Assembly: GCF_009712475.1 (NCBI RefSeq)
Contig: NZ_VCJO01000001.1
Location: 496,001-560,000 of the forward strand
Direction of reading: 5' to 3'
Source of the DNA: Micromonospora sp. CP22
GTDB lineage: Bacteria > Actinomycetota > Actinomycetes > Mycobacteriales > Micromonosporaceae
DNA: 64,000 bases
Part shown: one piece after another, positions 17,126-25,306 of the stretch
Layout: the number at the start of each line of letters is the position of its first letter
How positions within the stretch are numbered: the stretch's first letter is position 1
The notes under the pieces: generated by a model
What the model was told of the DNA's origin: nothing
Databases searched by the model: none
What the model saw: the letters and a program-made list of their open reading frames with translations, nothing else
Position numbers and translations under genes: made by a program

Positions 17126-18310
17126 ATGATCGGACAACGAGGACGGCGTTGGGCGCGGATCGCGCTCGCCGCCGTCACCGGCGGCGCGCTGGCGCTTGGT
17201 GTCGCCGCCCCGGCCGCCGCCGAAGCCCCGGCCACCGGCGTGGCGAAGTCGGTGTCGGGTAGCAGCGTCAAGCTCCTGCTCAACGGCAAGGCCAAGCAGG
17301 CCTCCGCGCTGGCCATCGAGATCAAGGGCAAGCGCGTCCCGGCCTTCTGCATCGACTACCACACCAACGTCGCCATCGACGGCACCTACCAGGAGGGCAC
17401 CTGGGACGAGTCCCAGGTGAAGAACCTCGCGAAGGTCCAGTGGGTGCTCACCCACGGTCACCCCAACGCCGACCCTGATGCGCTGCTGGCCGCCGCCGGT
17501 GCCACCGTGCCGGACGGGACGAGCGAGAAGGACCGCGGCAACCTGCTCTACTTCGGCACGCAGACCGCGGTGTGGCACTTCAGCGACGGCATCGTGCTCG
17601 GTGACTGGGTCGCGGGACGCGATCTGGTCAGCAAGGAAAAGTACGACGTGATCAAGAAGGTCCACGACTACCTGATCGCGAACGCCACCGACGAGCCCGA
17701 GCCGAGGGCCGAGTTGAGCATCGACCCGGCCACGGCGACCGCGACGGTCGGCGAGAAGGCCGGTCCCTTCACCGTGAAGGGTCCAGCGGGCGAGATCACC
17801 CTGGCGGTGGCCGGCGGTACGGCCGTCGACGCCGAGGGCGCGCCGGTGACCACCATCGGCAACGGGGGCCAGTTCTGGCTCACCGCCGAGGGGACCGGCG
17901 AGGTCCGGGTGACCGCGTCCGCCGCCGATTCGGTCTCCTTCGGCCGGGTCTTCCTCTACACCGGCACCAAGGCGGCGCAGAAGCTCATCCTCGGTGGCAG
18001 CACCGGCGCCACGGTGACCGCCGAGGCGTCCGCCGACTTCACCGCGGCACCGTCCCCGCAGCCGAGCAGCCCCGAGACCAGCACGCCGCAGCCGAGCCCG
18101 TCCTCTCCGGCGGACTCCCCGTCGCCGAGCGCCCCCGAGGAGTCGCCGTCGAACCCGGCGCCGTCCACCTCGCCGGCCTCGAACGACGGTGGTCTGCCGC
18201 TGACCGGCGCGCCGATCGTCACCGCGATCGGCGTCGGGTTGGTGCTCCTGCTCGCGGGCGCGGTCACCGTTCTGGTGCTGCGTCGGCGCAGGGTCCACTT
18301 CACCGCCTGA
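17126..18310 (+). CDS. Cys-Gln thioester-forming surface protein with LPLTG sortase anchor
   Basis: A 394-residue wall-anchored protein. Residues 1-33 are a signal peptide (ending in AAPAAAEA). The N-terminal domain is of the thioester (TQXA) type: C75 in AFCIDYHTN and Q146 in GTQTAVWHF should form the internal thioester that lets such adhesins bond covalently to a surface amine. A beta-sandwich-like middle follows, then a Pro/Ser/Thr stalk. The end is a classical sorting signal: LPLTG at residues 357-361, a hydrophobic stretch and RRRR. A sortase would link it to peptidoglycan. It lies downstream of the envelope-stress kinase/regulator pair and has its own promoter at about 17 kb. Ligand unknown. 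Confidence 0.92.
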   Translation: MIGQRGRRWARIALAAVTGGALALGVAAPAAAEAPATGVAKSVSGSSVKLLLNGKAKQASALAIEIKGKRVPAFCIDYHTNVAIDGTYQEGTWDESQVKNLAKVQWVLTHGHPNADPDALLAAAGATVPDGTSEKDRGNLLYFGTQTAVWHFSDGIVLGDWVAGRDLVSKEKYDVIKKVHDYLIANATDEPEPRAELSIDPATATATVGEKAGPFTVKGPAGEITLAVAGGTAVDAEGAPVTTIGNGGQFWLTAEGTGEVRVTASAADSVSFGRVFLYTGTKAAQKLILGGSTGATVTAEASADFTAAPSPQPSSPETSTPQPSPSSPADSPSPSAPEESPSNPAPSTSPASNDGGLPLTGAPIVTAIGVGLVLLLAGAVTVLVLRRRRVHFTA

Positions 18311-18326
18311 TCGCCAAGCCGTAACC

Positions 18327-18373
18327 CGACCCGACCCCGGATCCCCGCACCACGCGGATCCGGGGTCGGGTCG
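18327..18373. terminator. Intrinsic terminator after the surface protein gene
   Basis: Arms 18327-18344 and 18356-18373 are perfect 18-base reverse complements with an 11-base loop, 17 bases past the stop. No U-run, as is common in actinomycetes. Confidence 0.85.
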
Positions 18374-18724
18374 TCTCCGGGCGCAGGGGATCCATCCGGC
18401 CACGATCGGCCGCTGGTCTGGAATCAGGCTCGTACTTTCGGGTAGCATCGCAGAGAGTGGTGGGATTCACGTCGATGCTCCACCGGGAGACGCCGGGGGC
18501 GTCGACCTCGCCGCCCGGACTTCGGCTGAGCGTGGAAATGCGGTTGACGAGCAGCTCATACCATGCCTCCGGGGTGCCGGAGAGGCGGCTGCGGGTCGAT
18601 GTCGGCACCGTCCCGGGCGGGTATCGGGTTGATAACACGCCTTCCCGCCTGGGCGCATCGGGTGTCACAGTTGCAGGCACCTCACAACCCCCTCGTGAGC
18701 CGAGCGCCCTGAGGAGGCACTCCC
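18374..18724. other. Intergenic region upstream of first oligopeptide transporter operon
   Basis: About 350 bp without a supported gene. It must hold the promoter of the transporter operon; TAGCAT at 18443-18448 and the AT-rich GGGTTGATAACACG stretch near 18630 are candidates, neither with a clear -35. The ribosome site for the next gene, AGGAGG at 18712-18717, is strong. Confidence 0.5.
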
Positions 18725-20359
18725 ATGCGCGGGAAATTCCTAAAGGTGGCGGTCGCGGCGACCGCCACCGCCATGTTGGCCACCGCTTGTAGCGGCGGTA
18801 GCGACGACAACGACTCGGCCGGTCAGGCCGGCGGCACGCTTCGCGTTTACGCGTCGGAGCCTGCGTTCCTGACCCCGTCCGGTGGTGACGACGAGCCGTC
18901 GCTGTACGTGATCCGGCAGCTCTTCCGCGGTCTGGTCAAGTACAACGCCGAGACCTCCGCCGTCGAGATGGACCTGGCCGAGTCGGTCGAGTCGGACGAC
19001 CAGAAGCTCTGGACGATCAAGCTCAAGAGCGGCTACGTCTTCGACAACGGCGAGCCGGTCAACGCCGACGCCTTCATCCGTTCCTGGAACTTCGCCGCTT
19101 ACGCGCCGAACGCCCAGAACAACGGCTACTTCATGAAGCGGATCGCCGGCATCAAGGACGTCCAGTCCGAGGACCCGGACGGCGACGGCCCGAAGAAGGC
19201 TCCGGAGCCGAAGGCCAAGGAGCTCTCCGGCCTGAAGAAGGTCGACGACCTGACCTTCACCGTCGAGCTGGAGGAGCCGTTCTCCGGCTTCCCGACCACG
19301 ATCGGTTACCCCGGCTTCTTCCCGATGGCCCAGGCGTGCGTCGACGACATCGCGGCGTGCAACGAGAAGCCGATCGGTAACGGCCCCTACAAGATGGACG
19401 GCAGCTGGCAGCACAACGTCGCCATCAACGTCGTCCGCAGCGACAGCTGGAAGGGCGAGCCCGGCAAGCCGGACCGGATCGAGTACCGGATCTTCGCCGA
19501 CGTCGACGCCGGCTACTCCGCCTTCCAGGCTGGTGAACTGGACGTCATGTACACCCTGCCGCCGGCCCGCTACAAGGAGGCCAAGGCGCAGTACGGCGAC
19601 CGGATGTACGAGCTGCCGGGTGACAGCTTCACCTACGTCGGCATGCCGCTGTACCAGGACGACTTCAAGGACAAGCGGATCCGCCAGGCGCTGTCGCTGT
19701 CGATCGACCGCCAGTCGATCATCGACGCGGTCTTCGACGGCCGGTTCACCCCGGCTACGGGCTTCGTGGCCCCGACCTTCGAGGGTGCCCGTGAGGGTGT
19801 CTGCAAGTACTGCACCAAGGACGTCGAGAAGGCCAAGCAGCTGCTCGCCGAGGCTGGCGGCTGGCCGGCCGGCAAGAAGCTGACCCTGTGGGCCAACGCC
19901 GGTGCCGGCCACGACCAGTGGCTGCAGGCGGTCGGTGACCAGATCCGCGAGGCGCTGGGCATCGACTACGAGCTCAAGGTGAACCTGCAGTTCCCGGAGT
20001 ACCTTGACACCGCGGACAAGAAGAAGTTCACCGGTCCGTTCCGCCTCGGTTGGGGCCCGGACTACCCGTTCCTGGAGACCTACCTGTACCCGCTGTACGG
20101 CACCGGTGCCGGTAGCAACAACTCCCTGTACACCAACCCCGATTTCGACGCCCTGCTGAAGCAGGGTGACTCGGCCGACTCGATCCAGGCTGCGCTGCCG
20201 TTCTACCAGCAGGCCGAGGACATCCTGGGCGAGGACCTGCCGGTCATCCCGATGTGGTTCAACAAGGTCGGTGCGGTCTACAGCGAGAACGTGGACCAGT
20301 TCGTCTGGAACGCCGTCTCGGACGCCGACTACGGTGCGATTTCGCTGAAGCAGAACTGA
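18725..20359 (+). CDS. Oligopeptide/dipeptide ABC transporter substrate-binding lipoprotein (operon 1)
   Basis: A 544-residue family 5 extracellular solute-binding protein (OppA/DppA type). The N-terminus is a lipoprotein signal with lipobox LATAC, so C22 would be lipid-modified and the protein held outside the membrane. Family landmarks include SGYVFDNGEPVNADAFIRSW, KVDDLTFTVELEEPFSGFP, IGNGPYKMDG and RIRQALSLSIDRQSI. AGGAGG lies seven bases before the ATG. A perfect hairpin (20390-20435) separates it from the permease genes, as in the second operon. The peptide preference cannot be read from the sequence. Confidence 0.93.
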   Translation: MRGKFLKVAVAATATAMLATACSGGSDDNDSAGQAGGTLRVYASEPAFLTPSGGDDEPSLYVIRQLFRGLVKYNAETSAVEMDLAESVESDDQKLWTIKLKSGYVFDNGEPVNADAFIRSWNFAAYAPNAQNNGYFMKRIAGIKDVQSEDPDGDGPKKAPEPKAKELSGLKKVDDLTFTVELEEPFSGFPTTIGYPGFFPMAQACVDDIAACNEKPIGNGPYKMDGSWQHNVAINVVRSDSWKGEPGKPDRIEYRIFADVDAGYSAFQAGELDVMYTLPPARYKEAKAQYGDRMYELPGDSFTYVGMPLYQDDFKDKRIRQALSLSIDRQSIIDAVFDGRFTPATGFVAPTFEGAREGVCKYCTKDVEKAKQLLAEAGGWPAGKKLTLWANAGAGHDQWLQAVGDQIREALGIDYELKVNLQFPEYLDTADKKKFTGPFRLGWGPDYPFLETYLYPLYGTGAGSNNSLYTNPDFDALLKQGDSADSIQAALPFYQQAEDILGEDLPVIPMWFNKVGAVYSENVDQFVWNAVSDADYGAISLKQN

Positions 20360-20389
20360 GCTTCAGACTCCTGATCCTGCCGTAATACG

Positions 20390-20435
20390 ACGTGGCGGCA
20401 ACGGTGACCCAACAGGGTGATCGTTGCCGCCACGT
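20390..20435 (+). terminator. Intercistronic hairpin between binding protein and permease genes (operon 1)
   Basis: Arms 20390-20403 and 20422-20435 are perfect 14-base reverse complements around an 18-base loop, between the binding-protein stop and the permease ribosome site. No U-run. It probably acts as a partial terminator or a barrier to RNA decay that lets the binding protein be made in excess. Confidence 0.75.
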
Positions 20436-20458
20436 CAGCGCCGAGAGGAGACCCCGTC

Positions 20459-21469
20459 ATGGGGCGCTACGTCATTCGACGGTTGCTCCAGTTCATCCCC
20501 ACCGTGCTGGGCACCATGTTCCTTCTGCACTACATGACCTCGCTGGCGATTCAGTTCAGCGGGAACCCGGTTCGAGCGCTGTTCGGGGACCGGACGCCAC
20601 CGCCCGCCCTGTTGCAGGCGATCACCGAGCGGCTCGGTTACAGCGACCCCTGCCTGAGCCAGCGGGGCAATCCCTGCTTCGGGCTCTTCATCGATCGTTT
20701 GCAGAACATTTTCCTGCACTTTGACTTCGGCGTGAACCTGCGTCAGCGAGAGGTCACCGACCTGGTCGCCGACGCCATTCCGTTCACCCTCAAATTGCTG
20801 GTGATCGCGATCGTGTTCGAGGCGGTCGTCGGCATCGCGGCCGGTGTGCTGGCGGGTCTGCGTGGCGGTAGCTTCGTCGACTACCTGGTGAAGATCAGCA
20901 CGGTGTTCATCATCTCGGTGCCGATCTTCGTGCTGGGCGTCGTGGTCCGGGAGTTCGTCGGGGTCAAGTTCGGCAACATACTGCGCGGCCAGGACTGGAT
21001 TCCAGACCTGATCTCCGTTGGCGTCTTCACGCCCGGTTTCAAGCCCGACTATCCGTTCGCCAGTTTGCTGATCCCGGGCATGGTGCTCGGCGCGGTCTCG
21101 CTGGCGACGACGGCTCGGCTCACCCGGACCAGCATCATGGAGAACGTCCGGGCCGACTACGTCCGCACCGCCAAGGCCAAGGGACTGACCAACAAGCGCG
21201 TCATCGGCGTGCACACGCTCCGCAACTCGCTGATCCCCGTGATCACCTTCCTCGGTGTCGACATCGGCTCCGCGATGGCCGGCGCGGTGGTCACCGAGAC
21301 CATCTTCAACGTCCCGGGCATCGGCCGACTGGTGACGATGGCGGCGCGTGGCGGCGAGTCCTCGGTGGTGGTCGGTGTGGTGACCATGCTGGTGCTGGTC
21401 GTCCTGCTCGCCAACCTGTTGGTCGACCTGCTCTACGCCGTGCTCGACCCGAGGATCCGCTATGAGTGA
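20459..21469 (+). CDS. Oligopeptide ABC transporter permease, OppB/DppB type (operon 1)
   Basis: A 336-residue inner-membrane permease with the usual six segments and the family start MGRYVIRRLLQFIPTVLGT. The cytoplasmic coupling loop is clear: TARLTRTSIMENVRADYVRT followed by AKAKGLTNKRVIGVH. The C-terminus LLYAVLDPRIRYE is typical of OppB. GAGAGGAG precedes the ATG at 20459 by eight bases. It pairs with the OppC-type permease downstream to form the channel. The next gene starts 72 bases later. Confidence 0.93.
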   Translation: MGRYVIRRLLQFIPTVLGTMFLLHYMTSLAIQFSGNPVRALFGDRTPPPALLQAITERLGYSDPCLSQRGNPCFGLFIDRLQNIFLHFDFGVNLRQREVTDLVADAIPFTLKLLVIAIVFEAVVGIAAGVLAGLRGGSFVDYLVKISTVFIISVPIFVLGVVVREFVGVKFGNILRGQDWIPDLISVGVFTPGFKPDYPFASLLIPGMVLGAVSLATTARLTRTSIMENVRADYVRTAKAKGLTNKRVIGVHTLRNSLIPVITFLGVDIGSAMAGAVVTETIFNVPGIGRLVTMAARGGESSVVVGVVTMLVLVVLLANLLVDLLYAVLDPRIRYE

Positions 21470-21541
21470 CCGAACCACGGTGGCGGACGCTGGTCTTCCG
21501 ACCGTTCCTGTTGGCCGGGTGGAGCGAAACGAGGTGTGGAC

Positions 21542-22480
21542 ATGAGTGATCTGACGAGCGCGGGCACCGCCGTCGGCGGTGCACCGGTGGGCGGTGACGG
21601 CCCCGCGGCTGACGCACCGGGCGGTACCTCGGAGCGCAGCGCCAGCCTGTGGGCGGACGCCCGACGGCAACTGCTCCGCGACCCGGTCTTCGTGATCGCG
21701 TCCCTCTACGTCCTCATGGTCGGCTCGATGGCGGCCTTCCCGAAGCTGTGGACCAGCCAGGATCCGCGGGCGTGCAGCACCGACCGGTCCCGGATCTCCC
21801 CGAGTTGGGAGCACCCCTTCGGGTACGACATCCTGGGTTGTGACTACTACTCGCACGCCATCTACGGGGCTCGCCCCTCGATGGTGATCGCGGTGATGGC
21901 GACCGGTGGCATCGTGCTCTTCGGTGGCCTGCTCGGTCTGCTCGCCGGCTACTACGGCGGCTGGGTCGACGCGGTCATCTCCCGGGTGATGGACATCTTC
22001 TTCTCGCTGCCGTTCCTGCTCGGTGCGATCGTGTTCCTCACCGTGATCAAGCGGCAGAACATCTGGACCATCACCGCGGTGCTGTTTCTGCTGGCGTGGC
22101 CGACCATCGCCCGGATCATCCGGGGTAGCGTCATCTCGTCCAAGGATCTGGACTACGTGCACGCCGCCAAGGCGGTCGGGGCGCGTAACTCGCGGCTGAT
22201 GTTCCGGCACATCCTGCCGAACGCGATCGCACCGATGCTGGTCTACGCCACCATCGTGCTCGGCTCGTTCGTCGCCGCGGAGGCCACGCTGACCTTCCTC
22301 GGTGTCGGGCTCCAGCCACCGGCACAGTCGTGGGGAATCATGATCTCGGTCCACCAGGTCTACTTCCTGGAGGATCCGTGGCTGCTGCTCTTCCCCTGTG
22401 GCCTGCTGGTCGGCACGGTGCTCTCCTTCATCCTCATGGGTGACGCCCTGCGTGACGCCCTCGACCCGAAGTTCCGGTGA
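21542..22480 (+). CDS. Oligopeptide ABC transporter permease, OppC/DppC type (operon 1)
   Basis: A 312-residue permease with the OppC N-terminal extension (the DPRACSTDRSR loop before EHPFGYDILGCDYYSHAIYG). The coupling loop is DYVHAAKAVGARNSRLMFRH, and the end MGDALRDALDPKFR is diagnostic of the family. GAGG seven bases before ATG 21542 fixes the start. The preceding spacer contains GGAGCGAAACGAGG, a sequence that recurs in similar form at other junctions of both transporter operons. Confidence 0.93.
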   Translation: MSDLTSAGTAVGGAPVGGDGPAADAPGGTSERSASLWADARRQLLRDPVFVIASLYVLMVGSMAAFPKLWTSQDPRACSTDRSRISPSWEHPFGYDILGCDYYSHAIYGARPSMVIAVMATGGIVLFGGLLGLLAGYYGGWVDAVISRVMDIFFSLPFLLGAIVFLTVIKRQNIWTITAVLFLLAWPTIARIIRGSVISSKDLDYVHAAKAVGARNSRLMFRHILPNAIAPMLVYATIVLGSFVAAEATLTFLGVGLQPPAQSWGIMISVHQVYFLEDPWLLLFPCGLLVGTVLSFILMGDALRDALDPKFR

Positions 22481-22564
22481 GTCCGATGAGCGAGTCTCGG
22501 CGAGCGAATCATCAGCAAAGGGCGACGGTGCCTCATGAGGGCACGGAGCGAGCGGAGCGCCACC

Positions 22565-23602
22565 ATGAGCACTGATGTGAACGTCAAGATGGACGCGTTG
22601 GCGGGCGCCGACCCGGACGCGTTGCCCTTGCAGGTCAAGGACCTGCACGTGGAGTTCCGCACCCGTAACGGCGTCGCGCACGCCGTCAACGGGGTGAGCT
22701 TCGACCTGCGGGCGGGCGAGACCCGGGCGATCCTCGGTGAGTCGGGTTGCGGCAAGAGCGTGACCGCTCAGGCGATCATGGGCATCCTGGACACCCCGCC
22801 CGGGTACATCACCGGTGGGGAGGTCCTCTACCGGGGTGTGGACCTGCTCAAGCTGCCGGAGTCGGAGCGCCGCAAGGTGCGCGCGAACCGGATCGCGATG
22901 ATCTTCCAGGACGCGCTCTCCGCGCTGAACCCGGTCTTCACCGTCGGGTTCCAGCTCGCCGAGCTGTTCCGTAAGCATCGGGGCATGTCCCGCAAGGACT
23001 CCAAGGCCCGCGCCGTGGAGCTGCTGGACCTGGTCAAGATCCCGGCGGCCAAGCAGCGGGTCAACGACTATCCGCACCAGTTCTCGGGTGGTATGCGGCA
23101 GCGCGTCATGATCGCCATGGCGCTGGCGCTCGACCCCGAGGTCCTGATCGCCGACGAGCCGACCACCGCGTTGGACGTGACCGTGCAGGCGCAGATCATG
23201 ACGTTGCTCGCCGAGTTGCAGCGGGAACGGAACATGGGTCTGGTGCTGATCACCCACGACATGGGTGTGGTGGCCGACGTCGCGGACCGGATCTCCGTCA
23301 TGTACGCGGGCCGGGTCATCGAGGAGGCCGGCGTGGAGGACATCTACGCCAGCCCGGCGCACCCGTACACCAAGGGTCTGTTGGAGTCGATCCCGCGGCT
23401 GGACCTCAAGGGTCACGAGCTCAGCGCCATCAAGGGCCTGCCGCCGATGTTGACCAACATCCCGCCGGGCTGCGCCTTCAACCCCCGGTGCCGGTACGCG
23501 CAGGAGGTCTGCCGGAAGGACCCGGCGCCACCGCTGTACCAGGTGTCGTCGAGTCGGACGGCCGCCTGCCACTTCTGGAAGGAGGTCAAGGGCGATGAGT
23601 GA
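22565..23602 (+). CDS. Oligopeptide ABC transporter ATP-binding protein, OppD/DppD type (operon 1)
   Basis: A 345-residue ABC ATPase. Walker A is [10 protein letters not shown], the signature is [15 protein letters not shown], Walker B is [14 protein letters not shown] and the switch histidine is in [15 protein letters not shown]. The C-terminal oligopeptide/dipeptide extension has the four cysteines (GCAFNPRCRYAQEVC and CHFW) that bind an iron-sulfur cluster in some family members. Its stop overlaps the next gene by eight bases. It forms the ATPase heterodimer with the OppF-type protein. Confidence 0.94.
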   Translation: MSTDVNVKMDALAGADPDALPLQVKDLHVEFRTRNGVAHAVNGVSFDLRAGETRAILGESGCGKSVTAQAIMGILDTPPGYITGGEVLYRGVDLLKLPESERRKVRANRIAMIFQDALSALNPVFTVGFQLAELFRKHRGMSRKDSKARAVELLDLVKIPAAKQRVNDYPHQFSGGMRQRVMIAMALALDPEVLIADEPTTALDVTVQAQIMTLLAELQRERNMGLVLITHDMGVVADVADRISVMYAGRVIEEAGVEDIYASPAHPYTKGLLESIPRLDLKGHELSAIKGLPPMLTNIPPGCAFNPRCRYAQEVCRKDPAPPLYQVSSSRTAACHFWKEVKGDE

Positions 23603-24605
23603 CGTCGTGCTGGAGACCCGCGACCTGGTGAAGCACTTCCCGCTGACTCGGGGCATCGTGTTCAAGAAGCAGTACGGTGCGGTTCGGGCGGTCGACGGGG
23701 TCAACCTGCAACTGAGGCGGGGCGAGACGCTCGGCATCGTGGGCGAGTCCGGCTGCGGCAAGTCGACGCTGGCGCGGATGCTGGTGGGGCTGGAGAAGCC
23801 GACCTCCGGTGACCTGTTCGTGCAGGGCAAGAACATGTCCAACGTCGGTGCCGAGGAGCGACGTCGGGGCCGGCGCAACATCCAGCTGGTGATGCAGGAC
23901 CCGTACACCTCGCTGAACCCCCGAATGACCGTCGGTGACATCATCGGCGAGCCGTTCGAGGTGCACCCGGACGTGGTGCCGAAGGGTAAGCGGCGGGCCA
24001 AGGTGCAGGAACTGCTGGACCTGGTCGGCCTCAACCCCGACCACATCAACCGGTACCCGCACCAGTTCTCCGGCGGCCAGCGGCAGCGCATCGGCATCGC
24101 CCGCGCGCTGGCGCTCAACCCGGAGATCATCCTGTGTGACGAGCCGGTCTCCGCGCTGGACGTCTCCATCCAGGCCCAGGTGATCAACCTGCTGGAGAAG
24201 CTCCAGGCGGAACTCGGGCTGTCGTACATCTTCATCGCCCACGACCTGTCGGTGGTCCGGCACATCGCCGACCGGGTCGCGGTGATGTACCTCGGCAAGA
24301 TCATCGAGATCGGCACCGAGGACGAGATCTACGACAAGCCGACCCACCCGTACACGCAGGCACTGCTGTCGGCGGTACCGGTGCCGGACCCGAAGCTGCG
24401 TGGGCACCGCGACCAGATCGTGCTCACCGGTGACGTGCCGTCGCCGGCCAACCCGCCCTCGGGCTGCCGCTTCCGTACCCGGTGCTGGAAGGCCCAGGAC
24501 ATCTGCGCCGAGCAGGAGCCGCAGCTGGTGACCCGCGACAAGTCGGGCCACCCGAGCGCCTGCCACTTCGCCGAGGTACGCGACGTCGTGCACGCGACGG
24601 AGTAG
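23595..24605 (+). CDS. Oligopeptide ABC transporter ATP-binding protein, OppF/DppF type (operon 1)
   Basis: A 336-residue ABC ATPase with Walker [22 protein letters not shown]-type Q-loop ([20 protein letters not shown]), signature [15 protein letters not shown], Walker [14 protein letters not shown] and H-loop [15 protein letters not shown]. The tail has the cysteine set [15 protein letters not shown] and CHFAE. It is the last gene of the first transporter operon and overlaps the OppD-type gene, so the pair is translationally coupled. Two hairpins follow before the convergent chorismate mutase gene. Confidence 0.94.
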   Translation: MSDVVLETRDLVKHFPLTRGIVFKKQYGAVRAVDGVNLQLRRGETLGIVGESGCGKSTLARMLVGLEKPTSGDLFVQGKNMSNVGAEERRRGRRNIQLVMQDPYTSLNPRMTVGDIIGEPFEVHPDVVPKGKRRAKVQELLDLVGLNPDHINRYPHQFSGGQRQRIGIARALALNPEIILCDEPVSALDVSIQAQVINLLEKLQAELGLSYIFIAHDLSVVRHIADRVAVMYLGKIIEIGTEDEIYDKPTHPYTQALLSAVPVPDPKLRGHRDQIVLTGDVPSPANPPSGCRFRTRCWKAQDICAEQEPQLVTRDKSGHPSACHFAEVRDVVHATE

Positions 24606-24622
24606 CCCCACAGACGCCGTCG

Positions 24623-24711
24623 GCTCCCGTCCATCCGTACCGGGAGCGGCGGTGAAGGTAGTGCCTCCTCAGTGATTCGGGGCGTCGGCCGTCACCAGCA
24701 GCCGGCGCCCC
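24623..24711. terminator. Pair of hairpins between the transporter operon and chorismate mutase
   Basis: GCTCCCG (24623-24629) pairs with CGGGAGC (24641-24647). A second, 10-bp stem with one G-U pair joins 24679-24688 to 24702-24711. They lie between convergent genes, so one may serve each strand. Confidence 0.5.
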
Positions 24712-24774
24712 GGTCCACACCCACCAAGGATTGCCGTCGACGATCCGGGCGCGCCGCCGATCGGGGGCCGACGG

Positions 24775-25134
24775 TCAGAGGGGCCCGCGACCGGCGCGGA
24801 GCAGCAGCAGGGCGAGCTGGGTGCCGTCCGCGCCGAGCGCCTCCCGGAACCGCTCCAGGATCTCCTGCTCACGGGAGAGGACGAGCCGGGTACCGCCGGA
24901 GGCCATCCGGGTCGCACCGACCTCCCGGGAGAGCGCGGCCCGTTCCTGCCACAGCTCGATCAGGGCCTTGTCGATCTCGTCGATGCGTACCCGGATCTCG
25001 GCGATCCGGTTGGCGGCGCCCGGCTCGGCGGTGCCGGTGGCCGGGGTGCCTGCCGCTGGCCTGGTGGGGGCGGTGCCGTTCGAGATCGTGCCGGACCCGT
25101 TCGCGCCGCCGTTCTGCTCCATCACGTCTGTCAT
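24775..25134 (-). CDS. Chorismate mutase, AroQ class
   Basis: A 119-residue protein whose last 80 residues are the all-helical AroQ chorismate mutase: EIRVRIDEIDKALIELWQER, ALSREVGATRM, then LSREQEILERF. The arginine and lysine of the first helix and the arginine/glutamate of the later helices match the catalytic set. It converts chorismate to prephenate, the first committed step to phenylalanine and tyrosine. The N-terminal 38 residues are Gly/Thr/Pro-rich and probably disordered. GAGAGG lies ten bases before the ATG. The neighbour pcrA is divergent, as in mycobacteria. Upstream is a leader peptide and terminator that look like a Phe/Tyr attenuator. Confidence 0.92.
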   Translation of the reverse strand: MTDVMEQNGGANGSGTISNGTAPTRPAAGTPATGTAEPGAANRIAEIRVRIDEIDKALIELWQERAALSREVGATRMASGGTRLVLSREQEILERFREALGADGTQLALLLLRAGRGPL

Positions 25135-25183
25135 CTTCGGGTACCTCTCGCGATGTGGTGCCCGGTGCCCGGATCCCGGGACG

Positions 25184-25220
25184 CGAAAAGCCCCGGGCTC
25201 CGAGAGCCCGGGGCTTTTCG
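25184..25220 (-). terminator. Attenuator terminator in the chorismate mutase leader
   Basis: Arms 25204-25220 and 25184-25200 are perfect 17-base reverse complements with a three-base loop; the stem ends in AAAA/TTTT. It lies between two divergent genes, 50 bases before the chorismate mutase ATG, where no upstream gene needs a terminator. That position is what makes it an attenuator candidate. Confidence 0.85.
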
Positions 25221-25273
25221 TAGGTCTGATCGATCAGGCGCGACCTACGGCTGCCGGACTCCCGGTGCCGTAG
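25219..25273 (-). promoter_or_regulatory. Alternative hairpins of the putative Phe/Tyr attenuator
   Basis: Segment 1 (25267-25273, over the last Tyr codons) pairs with segment 2 (25245-25251) over seven bases, strengthened by a nested CCGG/CCGG stem (25262-25265 with 25254-25257). Segment 2 (25242-25249) can instead pair over eight bases with segment 3 (25219-25226), which abuts and shares two bases with the terminator. The two pairings exclude each other. The loop of the second contains the leader stop codon. Confidence 0.65.
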
Positions 25274-25299
25274 TAAAAGTAGAAGCGCTGGTCGAACAC
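25234..25299 (-). CDS. Leader peptide with F-Y-F-Y-Y run, upstream of chorismate mutase
   Basis: A 21-codon ORF starting with GTG and beginning MFDQRFYFYYGTGSP, stop TGA at 25234-25236. Six of 21 residues are Phe or Tyr, and five of them are consecutive (codons at 25270-25284). No Shine-Dalgarno sequence precedes it; instead CATACT ends seven bases before the GTG, so it would be translated from a leaderless transcript. It is followed by competing hairpins and a terminator before the gene for the first Phe/Tyr-specific enzyme. Ribosome stalling at the aromatic codons would be the sensor. Predicted from sequence only. Confidence 0.7.
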   Translation of the reverse strand: MFDQRFYFYYGTGSPAAVGRA

Positions 25300-25306
25300 G
25301 CTGTCG

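Noticed and set aside
18457..18792. Leaderless-looking GTG ORF after TAGCAT upstream of the first peptide operon
   Set aside because: It runs into the binding-protein gene in another frame, its composition is not coding-like and no -35 is visible.
20435..24316. A 1293-codon open frame antisense to the first peptide transporter operon
   Set aside because: It mirrors four well-supported genes, has no domain I recognise and reflects third-position G/C bias, which leaves few stops on the opposite strand.
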